A stretch of 64,000 nt of DNA from Candidatus Endomicrobiellum devescovinae (GTDB lineage Bacteria > Elusimicrobiota > Endomicrobiia > Endomicrobiales > Endomicrobiaceae), in the NCBI GenBank assembly GCA_031267795.1, contig JAIRYK010000020.1, forward strand, positions 1 through 64,000. Reading direction: 5' to 3'. The stretch's first letter is position 1, and every line of letters starts with the position of its first letter. The notes under the pieces are model-generated. The model ran no database searches. It worked only from the letters and a program-made list of their open reading frames with translations, and was not told where the DNA came from. The translations under genes and the position numbers were made by a program. This document shows, piece after piece, positions 35,267-43,444 of the stretch.

Positions 35267-35883
35267 TGTTTACAGGCTTAGTTGAAGATATAGGTACGGT
35301 TAAAAGTATTTCGTCTTCAAAAATTGAAATAGAGACAACATTTAACGATATTTCAAAAGGCGACAGCATTGCTATAAATGGTGTATGTTTGACGGCAGTG
35401 TGTGTAAACAAAAATATTTTTGCTGCGGATTATAGTCCGCATACAGACAAGGTTACGACACTTTCTAAACTGATACAAAATTCAAAAGTTAATTTGGAAA
35501 GAGCGTTAACGCTTTCTTCAAGACTCGGCGGTCATATAGTAAGCGGACATGTGGATGGTACTGCTAAGATAGAAAAGATAGAAGCGTTAAAAGAGTTTTA
35601 TAAAGTTAAATTTTTGTGCGGGAAAAATATTTTGAAATATTGCGTTGACAAAGGGTCAATAGCTATTGATGGTATAAGTTTAACAATTGCGTCATTGTCA
35701 TGTTCAGGCTTTGAAATTTTTATAATCCCCGAAACTTTTAATAATACAATTATGAAATTTAAAAAAGTGGGAGCTGAAGTCAATGTTGAGACAGATATTC
35801 TTGCAAAATATATAGAAAGGTTTGCTAGAAAAGAATCAAGCGGCATTAGCCCTGAGATATTGAAGGAGTTTATGACAAAATGA
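35266..35883 (+). CDS. ribE: Riboflavin synthase, alpha chain
   Basis: The enzyme dismutates two lumazine molecules to riboflavin. The 205-residue protein shows the two repeated lumazine-binding halves, starting MFTGLVEDIG and with GVCLTAV, RLGGHIVSGHVDGT and DGISLTIA. Start and stop overlap the neighbouring genes, giving a tightly coupled operon. The symbol ribC is used for the same enzyme in E. coli. Confidence 0.95.
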   Translation: MFTGLVEDIGTVKSISSSKIEIETTFNDISKGDSIAINGVCLTAVCVNKNIFAADYSPHTDKVTTLSKLIQNSKVNLERALTLSSRLGGHIVSGHVDGTAKIEKIEALKEFYKVKFLCGKNILKYCVDKGSIAIDGISLTIASLSCSGFEIFIIPETFNNTIMKFKKVGAEVNVETDILAKYIERFARKESSGISPEILKEFMTK

Positions 35884-37091
35884 AGAACGATGTTTTTGCA
35901 ACAATTGAAAGCGCTGTAGAAGATATTAAAGCGGGCAAACCTGTTATTATTGTTGACGATCCCGGTAGGGAAAATGAGGGCGACATAGTTGTCGCTGCGC
36001 AAAAGATTACCCCACAGCTCATAAATTTTATGACAAAGTATGCAAGAGGGCTTATCTGCGTTCCTATGAAGCGTGAACGTTTGGAAGAGCTTGATATAGA
36101 CAACATGGTTGAGAAGCCTACAGAAAAAAAAGGCTGTTCTTTTACTGTGTCTGTTGATTACAGAATAGGCACAACAACAGGAATATCGGCTTATGATAGA
36201 GCTATAACGGTAAAGAAACTTATAGATAAAACCTCTAAGGCTAAAGATTTTGCAAGACCAGGACATATGTTTCCATTGAGCTACAAAAAAGGAGGCGTTT
36301 TAGTAAGATCTGGACACACGGAAGCTGCTGTAGATTTAGCCGAGCTTGCAGGGCTTTATCCTGCGGGTGTTATCTGCGAAATAATGAATGAAGATGGAAC
36401 AATGGCGAGAATGCCTGATTTAGTAAAGTTTGCGAAAAAATATAAATTAAAAATAGCGACAATTGCTGATCTTATCAATTATCGCCGGCGTACTGAGAAC
36501 TTTGTCAAAGAAGTTGTGGCTGTTGATTTTCCTACAAGATATGGCGATTTCAAGATGATTTTGTTTGAAGATATTATAACAAAAGAAGCTCATTTAGCGA
36601 TAGTAAAGGGCAATGTGAAAAATAAAAAGAATGTTTTGGTGAGAGTACATTCGTCATGCGAGACAGGCGATATTTTTCATTCTTTAAGATGCGATTGTGG
36701 TGATCAACTTGAAGCAGCTCTTAAAGCAATTGAGCAAAAAGGGCAAGGAGTGCTTTTATACATGCATCAAGAAGGTAGAGGGATTGGTCTTGTGAATAAA
36801 TTGAAAGCCTATCATTTGCAGGAGAAAGGACTAGACACCGTTGAAGCCAATGCAGCTTTAGGATTTCCATCGGATTTAAGGGATTATGGTATTGGTGCTC
36901 AGATATTGTCTGAACTTGGAATAAAAAGTATTAACCTTATGACCAATAATCCTAAAAAAATTGTTGGGCTTGAAGGGTATGGATTGAAGATAACAAAAAG
37001 AATCCCTCTTGAAATTAATCCAACAAAATCTAACAAAAGATATTTAAAAACAAAAAAAGAGAAGATGGGACACATCTTAAAAATAGTTTAG
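35880..37091 (+). CDS. ribBA: Bifunctional DHBP synthase / GTP cyclohydrolase II
   Basis: The N-terminal half (about residues 1-205) is 3,4-dihydroxy-2-butanone-4-phosphate synthase, with DDPGRENEGD and RPGHMFPL motifs. The C-terminal half (about 206-403) is GTP cyclohydrolase II with the zinc cysteines CETGDIFHSLRCDCG and the HQEGRGIGL motif. The 403-residue length is normal for the fusion. It starts four bases inside the end of ribE. Confidence 0.96.
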   Translation: MKNDVFATIESAVEDIKAGKPVIIVDDPGRENEGDIVVAAQKITPQLINFMTKYARGLICVPMKRERLEELDIDNMVEKPTEKKGCSFTVSVDYRIGTTTGISAYDRAITVKKLIDKTSKAKDFARPGHMFPLSYKKGGVLVRSGHTEAAVDLAELAGLYPAGVICEIMNEDGTMARMPDLVKFAKKYKLKIATIADLINYRRRTENFVKEVVAVDFPTRYGDFKMILFEDIITKEAHLAIVKGNVKNKKNVLVRVHSSCETGDIFHSLRCDCGDQLEAALKAIEQKGQGVLLYMHQEGRGIGLVNKLKAYHLQEKGLDTVEANAALGFPSDLRDYGIGAQILSELGIKSINLMTNNPKKIVGLEGYGLKITKRIPLEINPTKSNKRYLKTKKEKMGHILKIV

Positions 37092-37106
37092 TTACAGGAG
37101 GAGCAA

Positions 37107-37571
37107 ATGAAAATTGTAAGCGGACAATTAAAAGCTGATGGGAAAAAATTTGCAATAGTGGCGTCACGGTTTAACGAATTTATTACTGGAAAACTTATAT
37201 CAGGCGCACAAGATATGCTTAAAAGGCACGGAGCATCTGATGAAGATATTTCAGTTTATTGGGTACCAGGAGCTTTTGAAATTCCAGCAGTCGCAAAAAA
37301 AATAGTTGATAGCAAAAAAGTTGATGGCATAATTTGTTTGGGCTGTGTAATAAGAGGAGCAACGCCGCATTTTGACTATGTTGCCGCAGAAGTATCAAAA
37401 GGAGTAGCTTCGGTAGGGCTTAATGGAACTGTTCCTGTAGTTTTTGGAATTTTGACCACAGAGTCCATAGAGCAGGCTATAGAAAGAGCTGGAACCAAAG
37501 CAGGAAATAAAGGAGCAGACGCTGCAATAAGTGCCATAGAAATGGTAAATTTATATTCTCAAATTAAATAG
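37107..37571 (+). CDS. ribH: 6,7-dimethyl-8-ribityllumazine synthase
   Basis: RibH forms the icosahedral or pentameric enzyme that condenses the two riboflavin precursors. The 154-residue protein has [30 protein letters not shown] and VFGILTTE. An AGGAGG ribosome site lies before the ATG, 15 bases after ribBA. It completes the rib operon. Confidence 0.96.
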   Translation: MKIVSGQLKADGKKFAIVASRFNEFITGKLISGAQDMLKRHGASDEDISVYWVPGAFEIPAVAKKIVDSKKVDGIICLGCVIRGATPHFDYVAAEVSKGVASVGLNGTVPVVFGILTTESIEQAIERAGTKAGNKGADAAISAIEMVNLYSQIK

Positions 37572-37660
37572 CAGCAATATTTTTATTATATTAACTAAAA
37601 AGTCCCTGTGTCAATGAAGAAAACGACATAAGTATTAATATTAGAGTGAGATAATAATTT

Positions 37661-37965
37661 ATGAGTAATTCAAAAATAGTAGTTTTTGATAGCAAAGAAA
37701 TAAGACGGACATTACATAATGATGAATGGTGGTTTGTCGTTAACGATATAGTTTCTGCTCTTACAGATTCAATAAATGTGCAGGAGTAGGTAAAGAAAAT
37801 GCGTAAGCGTGATGAGGAACTTAACAAAGGATGGGGACAAATTGTCACCCCCCCCTTCCTGTTGATACAGCAGGTGGAAAACAAAAACTGAATTGTGCTA
37901 GTACAAAAGGGATTTTTCGTATTATACAATCAATTCCATTCACTCAAAAGTCTTTGAAGAAATAG
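37661..37965 (+). pseudogene. BRO-N/antirepressor-like phage gene, broken twice
   Basis: Joining frames gives a recognisable BRO-N domain: VVFDSKEIRRTLHNDEWWFVVNDIVSALTD, then KRDEELNKGWGQIVT, then LPVDTAGGKQKLNC and GIFRIIQSIP. An in-frame TAG (37787-37789) replaces what should be an aromatic codon after the domain's first third. A run of eight C residues (37848-37855) shifts the frame. Such genes come from phages or large mobile elements. It lies between ribH and nadC. Confidence 0.8.
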
Positions 37966-38156
37966 GTGAAAGATAATTTTTGGGGAATATGAATTTATCA
38001 TGGCGTTTGACTAAGCATTTTCTTGATAAGTTTAATATGTTGTTTCATAAAAATGATATTTGATAGAATGGTGCCATGTAGTAGCATTGAAAGGATTATA
38101 AGCAGTTAAAGGGAAGAGCTTGAGAGAAAATTAAAAGATTTTTAAATATACGAACT

Positions 38157-39002
38157 ATGAATACAATAGATACCATTATAGATTTAGCATTGAAAGAAGA
38201 CGGAGCTTTCAATGATATTACTTCAAAAAATTTTGTTCCAGCAGATAAAAAGGCAAAAGCTGTTCTTATAGCAAATAAAGACGGAGTTCTTGCAGGCGTT
38301 GATGTTTTTATTGAAGTATTTAAAACGCTTGATGGCAGCTGCAAAGTCGCAATAAAAAAGAAAGACGGCGATCTTCTTAAAAAAGGCGATAAAATTCTTG
38401 AAATAACTGGCTCTGCAAGGACGATTTTATCAGGTGAAAGAACTGCTCTCAATTTTCTGCAATATATGTCAGGGATTGCGACGTTGACAAATGTTTTTGT
38501 AAAAGCTGTAGTTAATAATAAAGCAAAAATTTACGACACAAGAAAAATTTTGCCCGGATACAGAGAGCTTGCCAAGTATGCCGTAAGATGTGGCGGCGGA
38601 ACAAACCATAGGATGGGTCTTTTGGATATGGCTCTTATAAAAGACAACCATCTAAAACTTATAAAAGATTTGACTTCAGAAATATCTGATTTTAGAAAAA
38701 AATATAAAAACATTAAAGTTGAAGTTGAATGCGAAAGCTTAGGCGAAGTTGAAAACGCTTTAGCGGCAAAAGCAGATATTATAATGTTAGATAATACTAC
38801 TCCTAAAACTGCAGGCGAAATGATTGATGTTATAAGAAAAAATTCAACAAAAGATTATAAACCTGAAATAGAAATTTCAGGAAATGTGAATTTTCAGACC
38901 ATAAAAGAATTTGCAAAACTTGATATAGATAGAATTTCCATAGGAATGATTACTCATTCTGCTCCCGCTTTGGACGTAAGTTTAGAAGTGACTATAAATT
39001 GA
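38157..39002 (+). CDS. nadC: Nicotinate-nucleotide pyrophosphorylase (quinolinate PRTase)
   Basis: NadC makes nicotinate mononucleotide from quinolinate in NAD synthesis. The 281-residue protein shows ERTALNFLQYMSGIAT, YDTRKILPGYRELAKYAVRCGG, GGTNHRMGL, KDNHL, EVECESL and the late ISIGMITHSA. nadA and nadB are not in the window. The birA start follows the stop by one base, so the two are cotranscribed. Confidence 0.96.
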   Translation: MNTIDTIIDLALKEDGAFNDITSKNFVPADKKAKAVLIANKDGVLAGVDVFIEVFKTLDGSCKVAIKKKDGDLLKKGDKILEITGSARTILSGERTALNFLQYMSGIATLTNVFVKAVVNNKAKIYDTRKILPGYRELAKYAVRCGGGTNHRMGLLDMALIKDNHLKLIKDLTSEISDFRKKYKNIKVEVECESLGEVENALAAKADIIMLDNTTPKTAGEMIDVIRKNSTKDYKPEIEISGNVNFQTIKEFAKLDIDRISIGMITHSAPALDVSLEVTIN

Positions 39003-39003
39003 T

Positions 39004-39951
39004 ATGAATATTCTTGAAATTCTTAAATCTAAAGAAATTGTCTCAGGTAGTGCCATCGGGGAAGTTTTAGGGATTTCAAGAGCTGCAGTACACAAACAAA
39101 TCAACACTTTAAAACAAATAGGATACAAAATAAAATCGTCGTCCAAAGGATACGTTCTTATCAGCAATAAGAATCTTTTCAACGAATACGAAATAGAAAG
39201 TAAGTTAAAAAAGCCTCTTAAAATCTGCAAGACGGTAAAATACTACAAGCAATTGCCGTCAACACAAACTGCTGTAAAAAAACTTGCAGAGAAGAATTTT
39301 GAAGAAGGCTTTATTATAGTTGCTGAAAAACAGACAAACAGTTACGGGCGAATAAAAAGGATGTGGAGTTCTAATGCAGGAGGTCTTTGGTTTTCAATAT
39401 TACTAAAGCCTTCAATACGTCCTGACGAAGCATCTAAGTTAGCGTTGATTTTAAGTATAGCTTTAAAAAGAACTCTTAAAGAATATAAAGTTGATTCGGA
39501 AATAAAATGGTCTAATGACGTTTTTGTAAACGGTAGGAAAATTGCAGGAATACTAGTAGAAATGTCTGCTGAACAAGACAGAATAAATTGGATTGTTGCT
39601 GGTATAGGCATAAATATTAACAATAAGCTCCCAGAAAAGTTTGCTGATATTTCTATTTCTCTTAAAAAAGTTTTAGGAAGAGAAGTGGACAGAGCCGAAT
39701 TTCTTGCAGAACTTTTAGCTAAAATTGAAGATATATATAACGATTTTTGCAATACTGGATTTGAAATGTTTGTAGAGGAATATAATTGGAATATTGCCTA
39801 CAAGAATGAAATTGTTAGTATTGATGATGGCTATAATAATATTGTGTCAGGTGTAAACTTGGGCATAGATAAAGATGGAAAGCTTATAGTTAACACTAAA
39901 GTTGGGTTAAAAAAAATAATATCAGGTACATTGAGGAAATATGAGACTTAA
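39004..39951 (+). CDS. birA: Biotin-protein ligase / biotin operon repressor
   Basis: The 315-residue protein has an N-terminal winged helix-turn-helix (about residues 1-60, VLGISRAAVHKQINTLK) and a ligase domain with KQTNSYGRIKRMW, IKWSNDVFVNGRKIAGIL and a C-terminal SH3-like part. The usual GRGRxGR loop reads SYGRIKR, a divergent but familiar variant. It should biotinylate carboxyl-carrier proteins and may also repress biotin genes. It directly follows nadC. Confidence 0.93.
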   Translation: MNILEILKSKEIVSGSAIGEVLGISRAAVHKQINTLKQIGYKIKSSSKGYVLISNKNLFNEYEIESKLKKPLKICKTVKYYKQLPSTQTAVKKLAEKNFEEGFIIVAEKQTNSYGRIKRMWSSNAGGLWFSILLKPSIRPDEASKLALILSIALKRTLKEYKVDSEIKWSNDVFVNGRKIAGILVEMSAEQDRINWIVAGIGININNKLPEKFADISISLKKVLGREVDRAEFLAELLAKIEDIYNDFCNTGFEMFVEEYNWNIAYKNEIVSIDDGYNNIVSGVNLGIDKDGKLIVNTKVGLKKIISGTLRKYET

Positions 39952-40024
39952 CTTTGACATAATTTCAAAGATTATTAACATTTGAAAAAAGTAGTAAAAT
40001 AATCGCTTATGTAAAGGTTTTTAA

Positions 40025-40210
40025 ATGAAAAAAATAAAAATGTTTTTCTACACGCTTTTTGCACTTGATATTTTAGCTAGCTGCGTTGTGGCGGTTGCTG
40101 CAAACGTGTTGGCAGGTATAGCAACGGCTGTAGTCTTGCTTTCACTTAATATAACCGTTTATGCTATAATTCTTAAAGCAGATAAGGCAGGCAAGCGTGG
40201 GGCAAAGTAA
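40025..40210 (+). CDS. Small membrane protein, 61 residues
   Basis: The product has two hydrophobic segments (about residues 6-27 and 30-50) and a basic C-terminus (KADKAGKRGAK). It is not a recognised family. The end overlaps the next small membrane gene by 14 bases, so the pair appears to be translated together and to lead into ybaB. Confidence 0.6.
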   Translation: MKKIKMFFYTLFALDILASCVVAVAANVLAGIATAVVLLSLNITVYAIILKADKAGKRGAK

Positions 40211-40400
40211 TAAAGTTGGCACATATAAAAATATGCTGTTGGTATCAACGCTCTGCGGCGTATTTGGAGTGTATTTTCTTTATAAGGGATTTAAAACTTT
40301 AGCTTGGCTCTTGATAGGTATTTGGGCAGTTGTCGGCATTGCTGTAAGATTTTTAATAATAATGGACAAAAAATTGTCAAAAAATAGAAAGGAGATTTAA
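40197..40400 (+). CDS. Small membrane protein, 67 residues
   Basis: Two hydrophobic helices (about residues 13-30 and 34-54) are flanked by charged ends, consistent with a small inner-membrane protein. Family and role are unknown. It overlaps the preceding small gene, and its stop is one base before the ybaB-like start, with AAAGGAGA as the ribosome site of the latter. Confidence 0.6.
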   Translation: MGQSNKVGTYKNMLLVSTLCGVFGVYFLYKGFKTLAWLLIGIWAVVGIAVRFLIIMDKKLSKNRKEI

Positions 40401-40401
40401 G

Positions 40402-40701
40402 ATGGAATTGTTTAAGATGGCAAAAGAAGCTATGTCTATGAGAAGCAAGTTTAGTGAAATGGATAAAAAATTGAAAGCGCATATTATTGATATTGAATAT
40501 AAGGGCATTAAAATACAAGTAAATGCTAAAAATGAGTTTTTGAGTTTAAATATTCCTGAAGATTTGCTTAAAGAGAAAAAAGAAAAAATTGAAAAGATTG
40601 TCTTAGCAGCTTTTGAAGAAGCCAGAGAGAAGGCTCAGGCTATCATGGCTGAAGAATCTAAAAAACTTATGGGTGGAATGAAGCTTCCCGGATTGAACTA
40701 A
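40402..40701 (+). CDS. YbaB/EbfC-family nucleoid-associated protein
   Basis: The 99-residue protein has the size and pattern of YbaB: a helical N-terminus (MELFKMAKEAMSMRSKFSEM), a central beta region (IKIQVNAKNEFLSL) and a C-terminal helix ending KKLMGGMKLPGL. YbaB proteins bind DNA as dimers. The N-terminus is more divergent than usual and the gene is not beside dnaX/recR as is common, so it may be a paralogue. Confidence 0.7.
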   Translation: MELFKMAKEAMSMRSKFSEMDKKLKAHIIDIEYKGIKIQVNAKNEFLSLNIPEDLLKEKKEKIEKIVLAAFEEAREKAQAIMAEESKKLMGGMKLPGLN

Positions 40702-40702
40702 T

Positions 40703-41065
40703 TTATAAATTAACTCGGCAGAAGATTAAGGATTTATCTGCCGAGCTAAGGCTTTTATCTTTAACAAGTCTATCAACTTCATCTAAAGCTCTATAGTATC
40801 CTTTTATTTCTTTTTCGTCCCGATCCTTACCTTTTATTTGTCTTTTTTGAAGTATAACTTCAGACACTTCTTTTTGTGTCAATCTATTGCCCTCTATCAT
40901 TGTGGAATAATGAGTTGAAAATAATTTTGAAGATTCCCTCAAGCTGGTAAGAACTTTTGGGGTTAATGGCAAAGCTTTTACCTTTTCTTTAGTTGCTTCT
41001 ATTTCTAATAATTTTTTGAGTATAACATCTGTAATTCTATACTTTGGCTCGTATTTTAATGGCAT
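40703..41065 (-). pseudogene. Truncated Fic-family gene (N-terminal part only)
   Basis: The 120-residue frame matches the Fic/DOC N-terminal domain, including the inhibitory-helix-like motif STMIEGNRL (about residues 52-60) and KEIKGYYRALDEV. The catalytic HxFxxGNGR Fic core, which would add AMP to target proteins, is absent. The frame runs into the terminator of the neighbouring ybaB-like gene and stops there. The ATG lies in a 21-bp inverted repeat and the GAGG ribosome site lies in its loop. Confidence 0.72.
40714..40745 (+). terminator. Terminator of the ybaB-like gene
   Basis: CTCGGCAGA (40714-40722) pairs perfectly with TCTGCCGAG (40737-40745). It lies 13 bases after the stop and forms the 3' end of the truncated Fic frame on the other strand. 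Confidence 0.6.
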
Positions 41066-41105
41066 AATAACGGCACCTCTTTTATGCCGTTATTATGCCA
41101 TTAAA
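41055..41105. repeat. Perfect 21-bp inverted repeat at the Fic start
   Basis: Arms 41055-41075 and 41085-41105 are perfect complements (TAATGGCATAATAACGG core) around a nine-base loop. The left arm contains the first codons of the Fic fragment. On the reverse-strand transcript the loop displays the ribosome site, AAGAGG. It could be an operator, a translational switch or the trace of an inserted element. Confidence 0.8.
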
Positions 41106-41145
41106 TTGCCATTAAATCAATTTCTTGTGATTGTCCCAAATAAAA

Positions 41146-41178
41146 CAAAGAGGAGCAGCTCAAATCTGCTCCTCTTTG
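41146..41178. terminator. Hairpin terminator of the porin-like gene
   Basis: CAAAGAGGAGCAG (41146-41158) pairs perfectly with CTGCTCCTCTTTG (41166-41178). It lies 25 bases beyond the stop of the reverse-strand gene. Confidence 0.7.
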
Positions 41179-41202
41179 AAAATTTAAATATTTATATTAT
41201 TT

Positions 41203-41881
41203 TTAGATTTTGAATTTGTATCCAACGTTTAAACCCACACAGCTGTAAGTGAAATCATTTTTAACCTTGCCGTCTCTGGAGGAAGCTTCAAAAGACGACT
41301 TATATATTCCATACGTTATATCAAAGACCAATCCAAAAGGGAATTCATACCCTGCTCCAAAAGCATAATATAAACCTCCTTTATCTTTGGTAGAAGAGAA
41401 TCCTTGGTCATTAAATAGTTCTTTAAAGTTTGATGAGAAATACGCATTGTACCCTATGTCTCCCTTCACAAATAGCCCTTTCAAGTATTCCTCATTGGAT
41501 TTTACAAAAGGATTTATTTGGAGCGTAAAATAGATTGGAAGATATGAAAATTTTGCCGATTTTCCATCATTATTTTTTAACAGATCAGTTTTAGCCTGTG
41601 TAGGTAAAAGATACTTTAAGCCTACTCCAAACTTCAAAAAATCTAAACTTGAAACTAAATGTTCTGCGGGGATTAAGTATTCTCCTGCAAAGGAAACACA
41701 TGGCTTAAGATTGTCAGATAAGGGTTCTCCCGTGGTTGGTTCAAGCTTAAGCTTTAGTACTTAAATTCAATCCTGCTTTTACGTTCAACTCGCCAAAATT
41801 ATCAGAGGCTAAAGCAGAACTCATCGCTCCTCCGACCAACAAACCTACTAGTACCAAATAAACTGCTTTAAATCTCTTCAT
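41203..41881 (-). pseudogene. Porin-like outer-membrane beta-barrel gene with a frameshift
   Basis: The ATG at 41881 opens a clear signal peptide (MKRFKAVYLVLVG, cleavage near ALA-SDN, residue 26), then the start of a barrel (AGLNLSTK) before stopping at an in-frame TAA near 41754. One base out of frame, the sequence continues (KLEPTTGEPLSDNL, FAGEYLIPAEHL) into the 144-residue open part that ends GLNVGYKFKI. An extra base in the AAAGCTTAAGCTT tract (41745-41757) explains the break. It is paralogous to 9553-10055. Confidence 0.78.
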
Positions 41882-41963
41882 TTTTCTTGTCCCCCTCTAC
41901 TAGATTTATTCCTACTGGAAATAAATTATAGTTTTAGGGAAAGTAATTGTCAACATTGATAAA

Positions 41964-42659
41964 CTATTTGAAAATTCCTCCTGTGTTTTTACACCAGAAC
42001 AGCATATCTAAATGAGACATCGGAATGCCTGTTTCTTTAGCAAAATCTTGCATTTTCTTTTCTATTTCAAGATAAGTTTTTACATTAAGATTTTTAGGAA
42101 ACTCTTCTATTGCTCCGTAAACTTTAAGATTCCTTAAAATATGCCTATCCAATATAGCAAGGTCTTTCCCTATACCTATATTTCTTAAAAAATGTCCCGC
42201 TTCTTTATAAGCTATGCCTTTCACATTTGCAATAAGCCATTTCCTAAGTTCATAAATATCATTAAATGAAGCAAGTTTTTCTTTTATCTTAATTTTTCCG
42301 TTTAATGTAAAAAAGTTACGAGCTTCTACTACATATTTTGCTTTATTGTGCTTAAAGCGGACGCCGCTTATCGTCTCTGCTATATCCTCTTCGTTTGAAT
42401 CAAATATCATGTTTTTGTCGGCAAGGGCATTTACTGCAGCCCAGCATGATACAGCCTTGCTTTGAGGCGTAAAAAGACAAAACACAAGCTCCGCAAAAAT
42501 TTCTTCTTCACTTCCTTTTTTCCATACATCGTCAAAATGTTGTTCTCTTTGAGAAATAAGGGGTAAAACTTTTTTCCAGAAAATTTTAAGTCCTTCAATG
42601 GTGTCTGAATTGTCCATAGGGGTTTTGAGAAAATCAATAGGTATGAGTTTGTTTTTCAT
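41964..42659 (-). CDS. 8-oxoguanine DNA glycosylase/AP lyase (Ogg2-like)
   Basis: The 231-residue helix-hairpin-helix glycosylase shows VKGIAYKEAGHFLRNIG followed by DLAILDRHILRNL, which gives the HhH lysine and the catalytic aspartate of the archaeal-type Ogg family. It should excise 8-oxoguanine. I choose ATG 42659 over the upstream in-frame ATG because a TATAAT box (42671-42666) lies six bases before it, which implies a leaderless transcript. It is divergent from the HD hydrolase gene. Confidence 0.82.
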   Translation of the reverse strand: MKNKLIPIDFLKTPMDNSDTIEGLKIFWKKVLPLISQREQHFDDVWKKGSEEEIFAELVFCLFTPQSKAVSCWAAVNALADKNMIFDSNEEDIAETISGVRFKHNKAKYVVEARNFFTLNGKIKIKEKLASFNDIYELRKWLIANVKGIAYKEAGHFLRNIGIGKDLAILDRHILRNLKVYGAIEEFPKNLNVKTYLEIEKKMQDFAKETGIPMSHLDMLFWCKNTGGIFK

Positions 42660-42665
42660 GAATAA

Positions 42666-42671
42666 ATTATA
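42666..42671 (-). promoter_or_regulatory. -10 box of the glycosylase gene
   Basis: TATAAT on the reverse strand lies six bases before the ATG at 42659. No ribosome site is present, so the mRNA probably starts at or near the start codon. Confidence 0.45.
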
Positions 42672-42765
42672 CAATAAAATGTCCCATTTTTTACTTTAAA
42701 AATTTATATTACAAAAGTTCAGCAAAGTAGGCAAGTTGATGTAGTTTCTAGTTTAACTAATTTTG

Positions 42766-42771
42766 TATAAT
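42766..42771 (+). promoter_or_regulatory. -10 box of the HD hydrolase/tgt operon
   Basis: TATAAT ends seven bases before the ATG at 42779, with no ribosome site between. This is another leaderless-type start, facing the similar reverse-strand one. Confidence 0.45.
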
Positions 42772-42778
42772 ACTTCTT

Positions 42779-43444
42779 ATGAGCAGGATATTGACTTTTG
42801 ATGAAATAAGAAACAATCCTGAGATACAGACTTATCTTGAGTTTACGGATAAAGCTTTTGCCGTTATGGGTTATAAAGAGCATGGGCAGGGGCATGCTCT
42901 GCGTTCTGCAACGACTGCTGAAAATGTTTTAAAAAGCTTGGGGTACAGTGCAAGAGAGCAAGAGCTTGCCAAAATTGCCACATATATGCATGATTTAGGC
43001 AACATGGTATCTATACATTCTCATGATCAGAGCAGTGCGGTAATATTCTTAAATGTTATTGATGAAGTTTTGTACGGCGACGAAGTTTTTGCTGTGGCTA
43101 CAGCTATAGGCGGACATGAAGACAAAAATATGGACCCAGTTTCTTCTATAGCGGCGGCTTTAGTTCTTGGCGATAAAACAGACGTTCGTCGCGAAAGAAT
43201 AAGAACCCAAGACATGTTTTTGATTGACAAGCACTCTTTAGTAATAGCGGCATGCCGCAAAGCAGAAGTTGTTGTAAATAAAGAAAAATCAATCATAAAG
43301 CTTAAAATAGACATAGATACTTCAATTTGCTCTGTTATGGATTATTTTGAAATTTTTATGTCTAGGACGATTTATTGTAAAAGAGCAGCTAATGTTCTAA
43401 AGTGTGATTTAGAATTATATATAAATGAGGATAAATTTTTGTAA
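42779..43444 (+). CDS. HD-domain phosphohydrolase, copy 1
   Basis: The 221-residue protein has HD motifs typical of metal-dependent phosphohydrolases: HGQGHALRS, THDLGN-like YMHDLGN, and GGHEDKN, with LGDKTDVRR further on. The substrate is unknown. Nucleotide or cyclic-dinucleotide hydrolysis is common for the fold. It closely resembles the protein at 45026, with both ending in an EYFEIFMSR-type stretch and a CxRAA segment. Its stop codon overlaps the tgt start. Confidence 0.85.
   Translation: MSRILTFDEIRNNPEIQTYLEFTDKAFAVMGYKEHGQGHALRSATTAENVLKSLGYSAREQELAKIATYMHDLGNMVSIHSHDQSSAVIFLNVIDEVLYGDEVFAVATAIGGHEDKNMDPVSSIAAALVLGDKTDVRRERIRTQDMFLIDKHSLVIAACRKAEVVVNKEKSIIKLKIDIDTSICSVMDYFEIFMSRTIYCKRAANVLKCDLELYINEDKFL

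Noticed and set aside
35598-36266. 222-codon reverse ORF
   Set aside because: It lies antisense across ribE and ribBA, both unmistakable genes, and has the Cys/Phe/Ser-rich composition of a shadow frame.
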